A stretch of DNA of 64,000 nt from contig JALHPC010000012.1 of the NCBI GenBank assembly GCA_022842685.1, forward strand, positions 1 through 64,000, written 5' to 3'. Positions 1 through 9,121 of this stretch are shown here, piece by piece. The stretch's first letter is position 1. Every line of letters starts with the position of its first letter. Below the pieces are notes generated by a model that was not told where the DNA came from, searched no databases, and was given only the letters and a program-made list of their open reading frames with translations. The translations under genes were made by a program, and so were the position numbers. This DNA comes from Candidatus Kapaibacterium sp. (lineage in GTDB: Bacteria > Bacteroidota > Ignavibacteria > Kapaibacteriales > Kapaibacteriaceae).

Positions 1-16
1 GTGTTCGTGTTTACCT

Positions 17-90
17 ATGCGTAGCATGTCACTGTTGGCGAAGCCAACGTCGCTATGCCGAAGGCATGTGACTGTGCGAAGCACGTAACT
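17..90. repeat. Left mini-hairpin array (4 units)
   Basis: ATGCGTAGCAT (17-27), GTTGGCGAAGCCAAC (34-48), ATGCCGAAGGCAT (55-67), GTGCGAAGCAC (74-84), separated by 6-nt linkers gtcact/gtcgct/gtgact/gtaact. Each unit is self-complementary with a 3-nt loop. Confidence 0.85.
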
Positions 91-97
91 GGCACTG

Positions 98-143
98 CTC
101 ACCCCCCCCGGCCCCCCTCTCAAGTTTGAGAGGGGGGTGCCGG
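98..143. repeat. Palindromic G/C-tract repeat, copy 1
   Basis: ggcccccctctcaagtttgagaggggggtgcc; same core as the copies near 690-730 and 935-973. Confidence 0.85.
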
Positions 144-196
144 TTTGTGCTCTCTTCTAGGTGTGTTTGTTTGTATGTGTAAGGAAGCGTACGGTT

Positions 197-607
197 TTAC
201 CTAAGCGAGTTATGGCTTGTGCGTGTTTCCGAGTCATTGGTCCTCCTGAACTCTTCGATTCGCTGATACACTACATCGAGAATCCGAATGCAGACCTCAT
301 CTATGTTTGTTAACACCTCTGCATTGCGTATTCGTAGTGTTCTATAGCCACGTGCTTGCAGCTCGACATCTCGATTGTTGTCTCGTTCTGCAGCCGCTGT
401 CGACTCATGACATTCGCCGTCAATCTCAATTACGAGCATTGCATCGCGATTGTAGAAGTCTGCAATGTAGCCGTGGAGTGGACGCTGACGATAGAACTTA
501 CATCCACCTAGCTGACGATTGCGCAACCGAGACCACAGAATTCTCTCAGCTGAGGTTGCATTCTGGCGCATGATTCGTGCACGAATGACTATGAGGGAGC
601 CTGCCAT
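197..607 (-). CDS. DUF559 domain-containing protein (Vsr/restriction-endonuclease-like fold)
   Basis: 136 aa: AERILWSRLRNRQLGGCKFYRQRPLHGYIADFYNRDAMLVIEIDGECHES...RDVELQARGYRTLRIRNAEVL, a typical DUF559 pattern. Confidence 0.8.
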   Translation of the reverse strand: MAGSLIVIRARIMRQNATSAERILWSRLRNRQLGGCKFYRQRPLHGYIADFYNRDAMLVIEIDGECHESTAAAERDNNRDVELQARGYRTLRIRNAEVLTNIDEVCIRILDVVYQRIEEFRRTNDSETRTSHNSLR

Positions 608-688
608 GCTAGCGTGATTACTTCATAAAACTCGCCACGTTGTCCTTGTGCATTTTCGTGTTTACACTGTGACATTCCAGTGCAGAAA

Positions 689-731
689 ACCGGCACCCCC
701 CTCTCAAACTTGAGAGGGGGGCCGGGGGGGT
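689..731. repeat. Palindromic G/C-tract repeat, copy 2
   Basis: ccggcacccccctctcaaacttgagaggggggccggggggg; inverted copy of 98-143. Confidence 0.85.
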
Positions 732-747
732 GAGCAGTGCCAGTTAC

Positions 748-898
748 GTGCTGCGCACAGTTACGGGCCTGCGGCCTAGCTACATGCTGCGCATAGTTAC
801 GGGCCTGCGGCCCAGCTACATGCTTCGCATAGCTACATGCTTCGCATAGCTACATGCTTCGCATAGCTACATGCTTCGCATAGCTACATGCTTCGCAT
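748..898. repeat. Right mini-hairpin array (9 units)
   Basis: GTGCTGCGCAC (748-758), GGGCCTGCGGCCT (765-777), ATGCTGCGCAT (784-794), GGGCCTGCGGCCC (801-813), then five ATGCTTCGCAT (820-898), all separated by agttac/agctac linkers. Confidence 0.9.
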
Positions 899-929
899 AG
901 GTAAACACGAACACGAAAAACTAAATAAA

Positions 930-973
930 TACAAACCGGCCCCCCTCTCAAACTTGAGAGGGGGGCCGGGGGA
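930..973 (-). terminator. Palindrome copy 3; probable terminator of the pnp operon (minus strand)
   Basis: Read on minus: ccggcccccctctcaagtttgagaggggggccggTTTGTATTTATTTAGTTTTT, a perfect stem followed by a T-rich tract, ~45 nt after the pnp stop. Confidence 0.6.
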
Positions 974-1015
974 TGACTAGTGCACGTCCGAGCAGGCGCC
1001 CTACGTTATCGTCGT

Positions 1016-3373
1016 TTAAAACTCAAATTCCGGGCCGCGGTCTTCGCGTGGTCGTTCGCGGTTGCCGTCGCTGTCGCGTGGGCCGCGGTCGTCGCGTGGG
1101 CCGCGGTCGTCGCGGCGTGGGCCGCGGTCGTCGCGGCGTGGGCCACGGTCGTCGCGGCGGTCGCCACCACGTCCACCACGGTCGCCACGGTCACGGTCGC
1201 CGTAGCCACCACGTGGGCCGCGGTCGTCGCGACGTGGACGATCTTCCTGCACTTCCATGCCTTCGGGCACTGGGAGGAGGGCCTTGCGGCTTAGACGAAT
1301 TTTTCCGTCAGGTTGGATCTCGATGAGCTTGACGTCCAAAACGTCGCCAACCGAAAGCACTTCGGCAACAGTAGCAACACGGCGGTGATCGAGCTGCGAA
1401 ATGTGCAGGAGCCCTTGCTTCTTCGGCATAATCTCGACAAAGGCACCCAGTCCCTCGCGGATTTCCTTTACCTTGCCCTGATACACTGCACCAAGCTCGA
1501 CGGGACGTGTAATCTCTTGAATACGCTTGATGGCCGCATCGGCACTGGACTGATTCACCGCAGCGATGGTTACCGTGCCGTCATCGTCGATGTTAATCTC
1601 GGCTCCAGTTTCCTTCACGATGCTGCGAATCATCTCGCCGCCAGGCCCGATAACCGCACCAATCGACTCCACTGGAATCATAATGGTAGTAAGCTTGGGG
1701 GCGTAGGGCGACAGCTCTTCGCTTGGCTTCGCCATGCACTCGTTCATGATTCCCAAGATGTGCAAACGCCCATCACGAGCTTGTGCTAGGGCCGAACGCA
1801 TGATGTCGACCGATAGGCCGCCAATCTTGATGTCCATCTGACACGCCGTAATGCCATCGGCAGTGCCCGTAACCTTAAAGTCCATATCGCCAAGGAAATC
1901 CTCGTCGCCAAGGATGTCGCTCAGCACGGCCACGCGGTCGCCTTCCTTGATAAGCCCCATGGCAATGCCGCTTACTGCCTTCTGGGCAGGTACACCAGCA
2001 TGGAACAGCGCCAGCGAGCCGGCGCAGACGGTTGCCATCGACGATGAGCCGTTAGACTCCAGAATGTCACTTACAATGCGAATGGTATATGGGAATTCGT
2101 CCTCACCAGGAATCGAGAGTTCAAGCGCACGCTCGGCTAAGTCGCCGTGGCCAATCTCACGTCGGCTCGTAAACCCAAACCGCCCTGCCTCGCCCGTCGA
2201 AAACGGCGGGAAGTTGTAGTGCAGCATGTAACGCCGCTCGTAGGTTGGAAGCAACCCATCCACAATCTGCTGATCGGTTTTTGTGCCAAGGGTCACCGTA
2301 GTAAGCGACTGCGTTTCGCCACGAGTGAACAAGGCCGAACCGTGCGGGCGTGGTAAGACGCCTACTTCGCATGTGATAGGACGAATCTGTGTGGTTGAGC
2401 GGCCGTCCAAACGGCGCCCCTCCGAGAGAATCATCTCGCGCATCTCGCGCGCTTCGATGCTCTTAACGGCACTCTTAACGATGCGCTGAACGTCGACGTC
2501 GGCATAGGCCTCGTTAGCGTCAACCACAGCTTGGGCCGCCGCAATAGCGGCTTCCTTGACCATGGAGCGCAACTCGCCACGCTCTTCCTTGGAGCTGTCC
2601 TTACGGATGGCCGGCTGAATAAGCGGAACGATGGCCGCATCGATGGCGGCGATGATGTCGGCCGGCGGTTCAACGTTTACTACTTCGCGCTTGGGCGCGC
2701 CCACCAAGGCGGCTAGCTCGCGCTGCATGGCATTCATCTCGCGAATCCACGTGTGCGCAAACTCGATGGCGTTCACGAAGTCGTCTTCGGAGATCTCTTT
2801 CGATGCCCCCTCAACCATCATGATAGAGTCGTCGGAGCCGGCAACAAGGATCTCGAGGTCCGAGGCGGCTATCTGTTCGAGCGTGGGGTTGACGATAAAC
2901 TCGCCGTCAACACGGCCTACACGCACTTCCGAGATGGGACCCTCGAAGGGGATATTGGAAATCGTGAGAGCCGCCGATGAACCAAGTGCGGCCAACACGT
3001 CGGCCTCGTTCTCCATGTCGAATGAATAGACCGTGGCGATAACCTGGGTTTCGTGACGCCAGTTCTTGGGGAAGAGAGGGCGCAACGGACGATCGATAAG
3101 GCGCGAAGCGAGTGTTTCTTTGGTTGTAGGACGTGCTTCGCGACGGAAGAAGCTGCCTGGAATCTTACCGCTGGAAGCATGCTTCTCGCGGTATTCGCAG
3201 GTGAGCGGAAGGAAGTCGAGGTCCTTGGGCTCCTGCGACGCCACGGCCGTTACAAGAACCATGGTGTCGGCATACCGCACCATCACGGCAGCGTCGGCCA
3301 GCTTTGCAAAGCGACCAACTTCAAAGGATAACTCCTTGCCGTTGATGATACGTGAAACGGTGTGTTTAGACAT
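1016..3373 (-). CDS. pnp: Polyribonucleotide nucleotidyltransferase (PNPase)
   Basis: [46 protein letters not shown]...[42 protein letters not shown] (KH), S1 domain. ORF opens at 3418; start placed at MSKHTV. Confidence 0.97.
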   Translation of the reverse strand: MSKHTVSRIINGKELSFEVGRFAKLADAAVMVRYADTMVLVTAVASQEPKDLDFLPLTCEYREKHASSGKIPGSFFRREARPTTKETLASRLIDRPLRPLFPKNWRHETQVIATVYSFDMENEADVLAALGSSAALTISNIPFEGPISEVRVGRVDGEFIVNPTLEQIAASDLEILVAGSDDSIMMVEGASKEISEDDFVNAIEFAHTWIREMNAMQRELAALVGAPKREVVNVEPPADIIAAIDAAIVPLIQPAIRKDSSKEERGELRSMVKEAAIAAAQAVVDANEAYADVDVQRIVKSAVKSIEAREMREMILSEGRRLDGRSTTQIRPITCEVGVLPRPHGSALFTRGETQSLTTVTLGTKTDQQIVDGLLPTYERRYMLHYNFPPFSTGEAGRFGFTSRREIGHGDLAERALELSIPGEDEFPYTIRIVSDILESNGSSSMATVCAGSLALFHAGVPAQKAVSGIAMGLIKEGDRVAVLSDILGDEDFLGDMDFKVTGTADGITACQMDIKIGGLSVDIMRSALAQARDGRLHILGIMNECMAKPSEELSPYAPKLTTIMIPVESIGAVIGPGGEMIRSIVKETGAEINIDDDGTVTIAAVNQSSADAAIKRIQEITRPVELGAVYQGKVKEIREGLGAFVEIMPKKQGLLHISQLDHRRVATVAEVLSVGDVLDVKLIEIQPDGKIRLSRKALLPVPEGMEVQEDRPRRDDRGPRGGYGDRDRGDRGGRGGDRRDDRGPRRDDRGPRRDDRGPRDDRGPRDSDGNRERPREDRGPEFEF
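1060..1240. repeat. Tandem low-complexity repeat encoding the RDDRGP/RGG tail of PNPase
   Basis: Repeated gtgggccgcggtcgtcgcg units; protein [27 protein letters not shown]. Confidence 0.85.
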
Positions 3374-3419
3374 AGTGATAGTGAATATGAGAATGGTACG
3401 CCATATCCGCATCGCCAAA

Positions 3420-3488
3420 TGTCGTGTGCTTCGGTGTCACCCTGAGCAGGCACTGAAGGCAGTGGTTGCTCAGAGTGACACGACAGTG
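3420..3488. repeat. Inverted repeat/hairpin in the rpsO-pnp intergenic region
   Basis: gtgtcaccctgagcaggcactg-aaggc-agtggttgctcagagtgacac, with outer tgtcgtgt/acacgaca. Confidence 0.75.
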
Positions 3489-3564
3489 GCGTAAAATGAA
3501 TGCGATGCGGTAGAATGATGGGCGAACGGCGGCGGCGGGAAACATCCGACACCGCCGAACGACC

Positions 3565-3831
3565 TTACTTGCGCAATCCTAGGGATGCCAAGATTTCGCG
3601 GTAGCGCTGAATGTCGGTCTTGGCCAAATAACCAAGAAGGTTCTTGCGCTTGCCAACAAGTTGGATAAGGCCACGACGGCTGTGGTGGTCCTTCTTATGC
3701 TGCTCGCAGTGTTGACTGAGAAGCTTGATGTGTTCTGTAAGAATTGCGATTTGCACTTCCGGCTTTCCGGTGTTGGCGTCGCTGCCACCAAACTGCTTGG
3801 TAATCTCCTGCTTGCGTTCCTTCGTAAGCAT
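3565..3831 (-). CDS. rpsO: 30S ribosomal protein S15
   Basis: 88 aa [38 protein letters not shown]...[21 protein letters not shown]. Confidence 0.97.
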   Translation of the reverse strand: MLTKERKQEITKQFGGSDANTGKPEVQIAILTEHIKLLSQHCEQHKKDHHSRRGLIQLVGKRKNLLGYLAKTDIQRYREILASLGLRK

Positions 3832-3866
3832 GGTACTCCTGAAAAAAAATGGTTGATTAATGTGGT

Positions 3867-4814
3867 TTAGGTTCGTTGTTGTTGCTCGGCAAATTCTGCA
3901 GCCACCATGCGGTCCTCGCGCAACTGCGAAAGGAACATGTCGGCGTGCTCAAATCGCTGCTCCTTGCGGATAAAGCGGTGAAAGTCCACACTCAGGGTGC
4001 GGTCATACAGCATGCTGTCGTAGTCAAGAAAGTGAACTTCGAGCGTCGACTCGGTGTCGTTCGTAAATGTTGGCCGCAAGCCAATGTTGGCCATGCCGTA
4101 TACGGTGCGCCCATCGATAACCGACGATACAACGTAGACGCCGTGCGCTGGTAAAAGGGTGTGCACGCTATCGGGCGCAATGTTGGCCGTGGGGATGCCA
4201 AGCTTGCGACCACGCTGGTCGCCACGTACAACAATGCCACGTACTTGGTACGGACGGGCAAGCAGCACGGCAGCGTCTTCTACGTGTCCGTCGTGCAGGG
4301 CACGCCGTATGCGTGTGCTGGACACGATGGCATCGTCGACATGCACGGGACCAATCTTGGTAACATCAAAACCGTGAGAGGTGCCCAGTTCGATAAGCGT
4401 CGACAAATCACCGCCTCGGTCCTTGCCAAACATGTGGTCGTGTCCAACAAAGAAATGCCGCACACCGATCGAACCAACGATGACATCGCGAACGAAGTCC
4501 TGCGGCGAGGTTGCAGCGAAGTCTGTTGTAAACGGAATGATAACGGTGGCGTCGACGCCGCACTCCTCAAGAATTTCGAGTTTTTGGTCGAGCGTTGTAA
4601 GCGTGCGCACTGGGGCTTTGTCGGCCTTGGCTAGCACAATTTGCGGATGCGGGTCGAAGGTTACAACAACGGTACGTTCGCCATGTTGTTGGGCAGTGGC
4701 TTTCATCGCATCGATGATGTGGCGGTGTCCAACGTGAACACCGTCATACGTACCCACCGTTAGTGTTGTAGCCTCGTCATGAGCAATGGCATCGCCAAGT
4801 TTAAACACGTTCAT
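3867..4814 (-). CDS. ribF: Bifunctional riboflavin kinase/FAD synthetase
   Basis: [20 protein letters not shown]...[12 protein letters not shown]...[18 protein letters not shown]...[12 protein letters not shown]. Confidence 0.95.
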   Translation of the reverse strand: MNVFKLGDAIAHDEATTLTVGTYDGVHVGHRHIIDAMKATAQQHGERTVVVTFDPHPQIVLAKADKAPVRTLTTLDQKLEILEECGVDATVIIPFTTDFAATSPQDFVRDVIVGSIGVRHFFVGHDHMFGKDRGGDLSTLIELGTSHGFDVTKIGPVHVDDAIVSSTRIRRALHDGHVEDAAVLLARPYQVRGIVVRGDQRGRKLGIPTANIAPDSVHTLLPAHGVYVVSSVIDGRTVYGMANIGLRPTFTNDTESTLEVHFLDYDSMLYDRTLSVDFHRFIRKEQRFEHADMFLSQLREDRMVAAEFAEQQQRT

Positions 4815-5557
4815 GCGGCCACCTTTGCGGAAAGGGCTAGGCGCAGCGCGTCGATCGACGCAGACGCGTCCACATGAAACTCGCCTATGCGTGTGCGCCG
4901 CAGGCTATGTGCGTAGCCCCCTGTCCCTAACACAGCACCCAAATCCCGAGCTATGCTGCGGATATAGGTGCCCTTCGAGCAGTGGATGGTAAGGGTAACG
5001 TAGGGCAAGGCGATGTCGACGACGTTGATACTATGCACGGTAACCGTGCGAGGGCGTGGTTCGAAGTGTTTGCCTTCGCGGGCTAGGTCGTACTGGCGTT
5101 TGCCGCCATGACGGATAGCACTAAACGAAGGTGGAAGCTGCTCGATAGTTCCGGTGAATTGCGAAAGTGCTGCTGTGATTGTCGAGGCATTCACCGAATC
5201 GGGAATAGGAACAACGACTTCATCGGCGCCGCGATCGTCGGTAGCTGTTGTGGCACCAAGCTTAATGGTGGTAACGTATTCCTTGGGAGCGTCCTGAAAA
5301 CGCTCTACGTGCTTCGTGGCTTTACCAAAACACACAACGAGCAGTCCGGTAGCAAGTGGGTCGAGCGTGCCTGCATGTCCAACACGACGTACACCACTTC
5401 TATTGCGCAGCACAGCCACACAATCGAACGACGTCCATCCCTCGGCCTTGTCAATCAGCGCTACAGCACCCGTATCTCGAGCTGCCTCTAGCCAAGGGGC
5501 AACGGTATCGAGCGTGGCGGCACCAAGAATGGGAAACTCAGGCGTCAACGTCGCCAT
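4811..5557 (-). CDS. truB: tRNA pseudouridine(55) synthase
   Basis: ALIDKAEGWTSFDCVAVLRNRSGVRRVGHAGTLDPLATGLLVVCFGKATK. ORF opens at 5656; start placed at MATLTPEF. Confidence 0.94.
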   Translation of the reverse strand: MATLTPEFPILGAATLDTVAPWLEAARDTGAVALIDKAEGWTSFDCVAVLRNRSGVRRVGHAGTLDPLATGLLVVCFGKATKHVERFQDAPKEYVTTIKLGATTATDDRGADEVVVPIPDSVNASTITAALSQFTGTIEQLPPSFSAIRHGGKRQYDLAREGKHFEPRPRTVTVHSINVVDIALPYVTLTIHCSKGTYIRSIARDLGAVLGTGGYAHSLRRTRIGEFHVDASASIDALRLALSAKVAA

Positions 5558-5912
5558 CCTCCTTGGCAGGGTCTGGACGCACACTATCGAGAATCGCATT
5601 GATGCGCATGGCATGTTCAAGTGAGTCGTCGATATAGAAGTGCAACTGCGGCACATAGCGCAGCTTTACGTTGCGTCCAAGGTAGTGACGAATGCGGCCG
5701 GCCTCTTCGGCTTCGATGTAGGTAAGCACTTCCGTGGGCGACTTCGAGCCGCCGAAGACGCTAAGATAGACGCGAGCTGTTTGCAAGTCGGGCGACATGC
5801 GCACCTCGGTAACGCTAATGATACCGGCGGAAATTTCCGACGCAATGCGAGCCAAGGGCACCGATAGTGCCTTTTGGACTTCGCCAGCTACTCGTTCTGT
5901 TCGTATCGACAC
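5538..5912 (-). CDS. rbfA: Ribosome-binding factor A
   Basis: RTERVAGEVQKALSVPLARIASE...ISVTEVRMSPDLQTARVYLSVFG...LRYVPQLHFYIDDSLEHAMRINAIL. Confidence 0.94.
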   Translation of the reverse strand: MSIRTERVAGEVQKALSVPLARIASEISAGIISVTEVRMSPDLQTARVYLSVFGGSKSPTEVLTYIEAEEAGRIRHYLGRNVKLRYVPQLHFYIDDSLEHAMRINAILDSVRPDPAKEDGDVDA

Positions 5913-5948
5913 GTGAATGCTCCTGTACTGTCTGCCGTGGCTCTCGTC

Positions 5949-8900
5949 TTAGTTCGATTGCAGCGTACGCTTGATTTCAATCGTGCGGTACGACTCGATG
6001 ATGTCGCCCTCTTCGATGTCGTTAAATCCTTGGATGCCAATACCACATTCGTAGCCGGTATCAACTTCTCGCACATCGTCCTTAACGCGCTTGAGCGACG
6101 TAAGCGTGCCCTTGTAGATTTCGAATCCGTCGCGCAACACCCGCACCTTGTCGTTACGAGTAATCTTGCCAGACTGGACGTAGCAGCCCGCGATGGTACC
6201 AAGGCGGCTAATCTTGAAGATGGCCCGAACTTCAACAACGGCAGTAATCTCCTCTTTGAGGTCGGGCGTAAGCAGACCTTCCAAGGCAAGCTGCACTTCG
6301 TTGATACAGTCGTAGATGATGGAGTACAGGCGCACTTCGACGTCTTCGTTTTCGGCCAGCTTGCGTGCTGCCGGCGAGATGTTTACCTGGAAGCCCACGA
6401 TAATGGCATCCGACGCAGCCGCTAGCATGATGTCGCTTTCGCTAATAGCACCCACGGCCTTATACAAGATGCGAACTTGGACTTCGCCGGTGGAGAGCTT
6501 TTGGAGCGAATCGGAGAGCGCTTCTACCGAGCCGCTTACGTCGCCCTTGACAACCAAGCGTAGTTCCTTGACGCCACCCACGGAGATTTGTGCCGAGATG
6601 TCGTCGAGCGTCATGTGGCGCATACCGCGGAACTGCTGTTCGCGGCGAAGCTGCTGGCGCCGCGACGCAACGTCGCGAGCTTCGGCGTCGGTGGCCATTT
6701 CCACCAAGATATCGCCGGCATTCGGTAGGCCGTCAAAGCCCGTCACCTGAACTGGAATCGATGGTCCGGCCGAGTCGATGCGATGGCCCCGCTCGTCGGT
6801 CATAGCACGTACACGCCCTGCGAACTGACCGCAGACGAAGATGTCGCCTACGTCGAGTGTTCCCTTTTGAACGATGAGCGTTACCACGTTACCGCGGCCC
6901 TTATCGACGTGAGCTTCGATAACGGTAGCACGTGCAAGGCGATCTGGGTTGGCCTTGAGGTCCATCAGGTCGGCTTCGATGAGAATTTTCTCGAGAAGTT
7001 GGTCGACGTTTAGACCTTGCTTGGCCGAGATTTCGGCGCATTGATACTTTCCGCCCCATTCTTCGACGAGGACGCCGTGGTCGGACAGTTGCTGTTTGAT
7101 TTTATCTGGATTGGCTTCTGGCCTATCAATCTTGTTGATGGCCACAACGATGGGCACATTTGCCGCTTGAGCGTGCGAAATGGCCTCGATGGTTTGAGGC
7201 ATCACAGAGTCGTCGGCTGCCACCACAAGAATCACGATATCGGTTACCTGCGCACCGCGGGCACGCATGGCCGTGAAGGCCTCGTGACCAGGCGTGTCGA
7301 GGAACGTGATGCTGCGCCCGCTGCCAACCTCAACGCGATAGGCGCCGATGTGCTGCGTGATGCCGCCGGCTTCGCCGGCAACAACGTTGGCGTTGCGGAT
7401 GTAATCCAAGAGCGACGTCTTACCGTGGTCGACGTGACCCATGATGGTAACAATGGGCGACCGTGGCTTGAGCGTTTCGGGTGCGTCTTCGTCGTCCTCG
7501 ATTTCTTGCGACGATTGGTCGTCAAGGAATTCAACTTGGAACTTATAGTCGTCGGCAATCAGGATGATCGTCTCGCGGTCGAGTCGCTGATTAATCGACA
7601 CCATCAGGCCGAGACTCATACACTTCATGATGATTTCGGCTGCCGACACACGCATCATGTTGGCCAAGTCGGCCGTGGTTACGAACTCCGACAAACGCAG
7701 CGTCGAAGACTCGCGCGCCATGTCCTCCTGACGCTGCATCTCGCGCATTTCGCGCTCGCGCTTACGGTTAAGGCGGCCCTTGGCACGTCCCGTGCCTCCG
7801 GCGTCTTCCATTCCTGAAAGTGTCTGGCGAATTGCGCGATCGACGTCTTTATCCGACACTTGGTCCTTCACGCCCTTGGCGCCTGGCACCTTGCGTTTTT
7901 TCTTATCGTCGCGCTTGATGGGCCCCTTCTTTGCGTCGGCGCCAAAGTATGGTCCTGTGCTTGCGCGCGGCGTCGATGGTCCCGACGTACCGGCAGCGCC
8001 GGTGCGTGGTCCGCGATCGGTCATCGAATCGCCAAGCGTTGGACGTCCCGAGTTCGGGCGTTCCGTGCCGCGCGATTCGCCTGGCCGTGCTGGGCGCGAG
8101 CGCTGCGGGCCGCGAGCGGCCGACACGTCAATGCGGCCAACAACGGTAAGGCCTTTGAGTTTGGCGTTAGGATTATGCGTCACCTCGACTTCGGCAACAC
8201 GCTTTCGCTTTTTCTTCTCCTTGGGCTCGTCGGCATCGGCCGGCGTTTCTGCTGGAGTTTCAGCCGCTGGTGGCGCTGGCGGTGGCTCGGGTTCGACCGG
8301 CGGAGGGCCAACCTTCGAAAGGTCGATGACGGCTCCTACGGCTGGGCCAGACTTCTTGGGGGCCGCTGGGGCAGCGGGTGCCGCAGTTGCGGCTGGAGCA
8401 GCCGCGGCTTCGGCAGTCGCAGGTGCGGCCGGCGGGGCCTCGGCCACTGGCTCGGCTGCCGGTGGCGGGGGAGGTGGGACAACGTCGACCGGCGGTGCGG
8501 GTGGCACGTCGACGACAACTGGCGCTACAACCGGTTCGGCTGGCGGCTCGGGATCTGCAGCCACAGGGGCTGCGGCAATTGGCGGAGCAGCCGGAGCTGG
8601 CTCGGGCGATGGCTCTGGAGATACTTCGACGGCCACTGCCGGCACGTCGGCCGGCGATTGCATCGACGGCGGTATCTCGCCTGCCTCCATGCGCGTTTCA
8701 ACTTCGGCTTCGCGCTCCTGGCGCTCGGCAATCGAATCTATCGAAACACTGTCGCCTTGCTCCTGCAACGTCTTGCGCACCTGGCGCTGACGCTCAACTT
8801 TTTCGCGCTGCTTCTCGGCAACCTTGAGTTCCTTGTTGAACTTCTCGTTGACGAGGTCGACCATTTCGTCGGTGAGCGCCGTCGTTGCCTTGTTCTCAAT

Positions 8901-8996
8901 GGCAAAGCCCTTCGAGGCAAGGTACTCGACAATCGCGTCACGACCAATGTTGATCTGACTTGCGATTTTGAAAAGTTTTGTTCCTGATCCAGCCAT
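5949..8996 (-). CDS. infB: Translation initiation factor IF-2
   Basis: PRSPIVTIMGHVDHGKTSLLDYIRNANVVAGEAGGITQHIGAY...FLDTPGHEAFTAMRARGAQVTDIVILVVAADD; long Pro/Ala-rich N-terminal region. Confidence 0.97.
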   Translation of the reverse strand: MAGSGTKLFKIASQINIGRDAIVEYLASKGFAIENKATTALTDEMVDLVNEKFNKELKVAEKQREKVERQRQVRKTLQEQGDSVSIDSIAERQEREAEVETRMEAGEIPPSMQSPADVPAVAVEVSPEPSPEPAPAAPPIAAAPVAADPEPPAEPVVAPVVVDVPPAPPVDVVPPPPPPAAEPVAEAPPAAPATAEAAAAPAATAAPAAPAAPKKSGPAVGAVIDLSKVGPPPVEPEPPPAPPAAETPAETPADADEPKEKKKRKRVAEVEVTHNPNAKLKGLTVVGRIDVSAARGPQRSRPARPGESRGTERPNSGRPTLGDSMTDRGPRTGAAGTSGPSTPRASTGPYFGADAKKGPIKRDDKKKRKVPGAKGVKDQVSDKDVDRAIRQTLSGMEDAGGTGRAKGRLNRKREREMREMQRQEDMARESSTLRLSEFVTTADLANMMRVSAAEIIMKCMSLGLMVSINQRLDRETIILIADDYKFQVEFLDDQSSQEIEDDEDAPETLKPRSPIVTIMGHVDHGKTSLLDYIRNANVVAGEAGGITQHIGAYRVEVGSGRSITFLDTPGHEAFTAMRARGAQVTDIVILVVAADDSVMPQTIEAISHAQAANVPIVVAINKIDRPEANPDKIKQQLSDHGVLVEEWGGKYQCAEISAKQGLNVDQLLEKILIEADLMDLKANPDRLARATVIEAHVDKGRGNVVTLIVQKGTLDVGDIFVCGQFAGRVRAMTDERGHRIDSAGPSIPVQVTGFDGLPNAGDILVEMATDAEARDVASRRQQLRREQQFRGMRHMTLDDISAQISVGGVKELRLVVKGDVSGSVEALSDSLQKLSTGEVQVRILYKAVGAISESDIMLAAASDAIIVGFQVNISPAARKLAENEDVEVRLYSIIYDCINEVQLALEGLLTPDLKEEITAVVEVRAIFKISRLGTIAGCYVQSGKITRNDKVRVLRDGFEIYKGTLTSLKRVKDDVREVDTGYECGIGIQGFNDIEEGDIIESYRTIEIKRTLQSN

Positions 8997-9121
8997 ACTT
9001 CCTTTCGACTTCGGCCTGCGACATTCGGCGTTGGTGCGGTGCCGGCGGACTTTCCGCCTTCACACGCTGCGTGCCGTCCTGCCGCCGTGCCGATTGTCAA
9101 AAACGGCGGCTGGACGGATGA

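Larger units (their letters stand above)
1..914. mobile_element. Putative inverted-repeat-bounded cassette carrying a DUF559 nuclease-like gene (may extend left of the window)
   Basis: gtgttcgtgtttac (1-14) is the exact reverse complement of gtaaacacgaacac (901-914). Inner arms ~61-145 and ~687-763 are also near-exact reverse complements (aaccggcacccccctctcaaacttgagaggggggccgggggg...tgagcagtgccagttacgtgct). They enclose the 197-607 minus-strand ORF. Confidence 0.5.

Noticed and set aside
197-607. Considered the DUF559 protein as the Vsr repair enzyme of the CCWGG system
   Set aside because: It is 36 kb away, has the DUF559 rather than Vsr motif pattern, and sits in its own repeat-bounded cassette.
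817-900. Five identical ctacatgcttcgcatag units suggested a CRISPR-like array
   Set aside because: Units are 17 bp with a constant linker and no unique spacers, each is a small hairpin, and no cas genes are visible.
973-1326. Plus-strand Arg/Gly/His and Ala/Val-rich ORFs (117 and 104 aa) overlapping the pnp tail
   Set aside because: Antisense frames of the RDDRGP-coding tandem repeat; composition is explained by the repeat.
7780-8987. Long plus-strand ORFs (336 and 375 aa) with Gly/Ala or Arg/Trp-rich sequence
   Set aside because: Antisense to the Pro/Ala-rich N-terminal region of IF-2; high GC and low complexity create stop-free frames.
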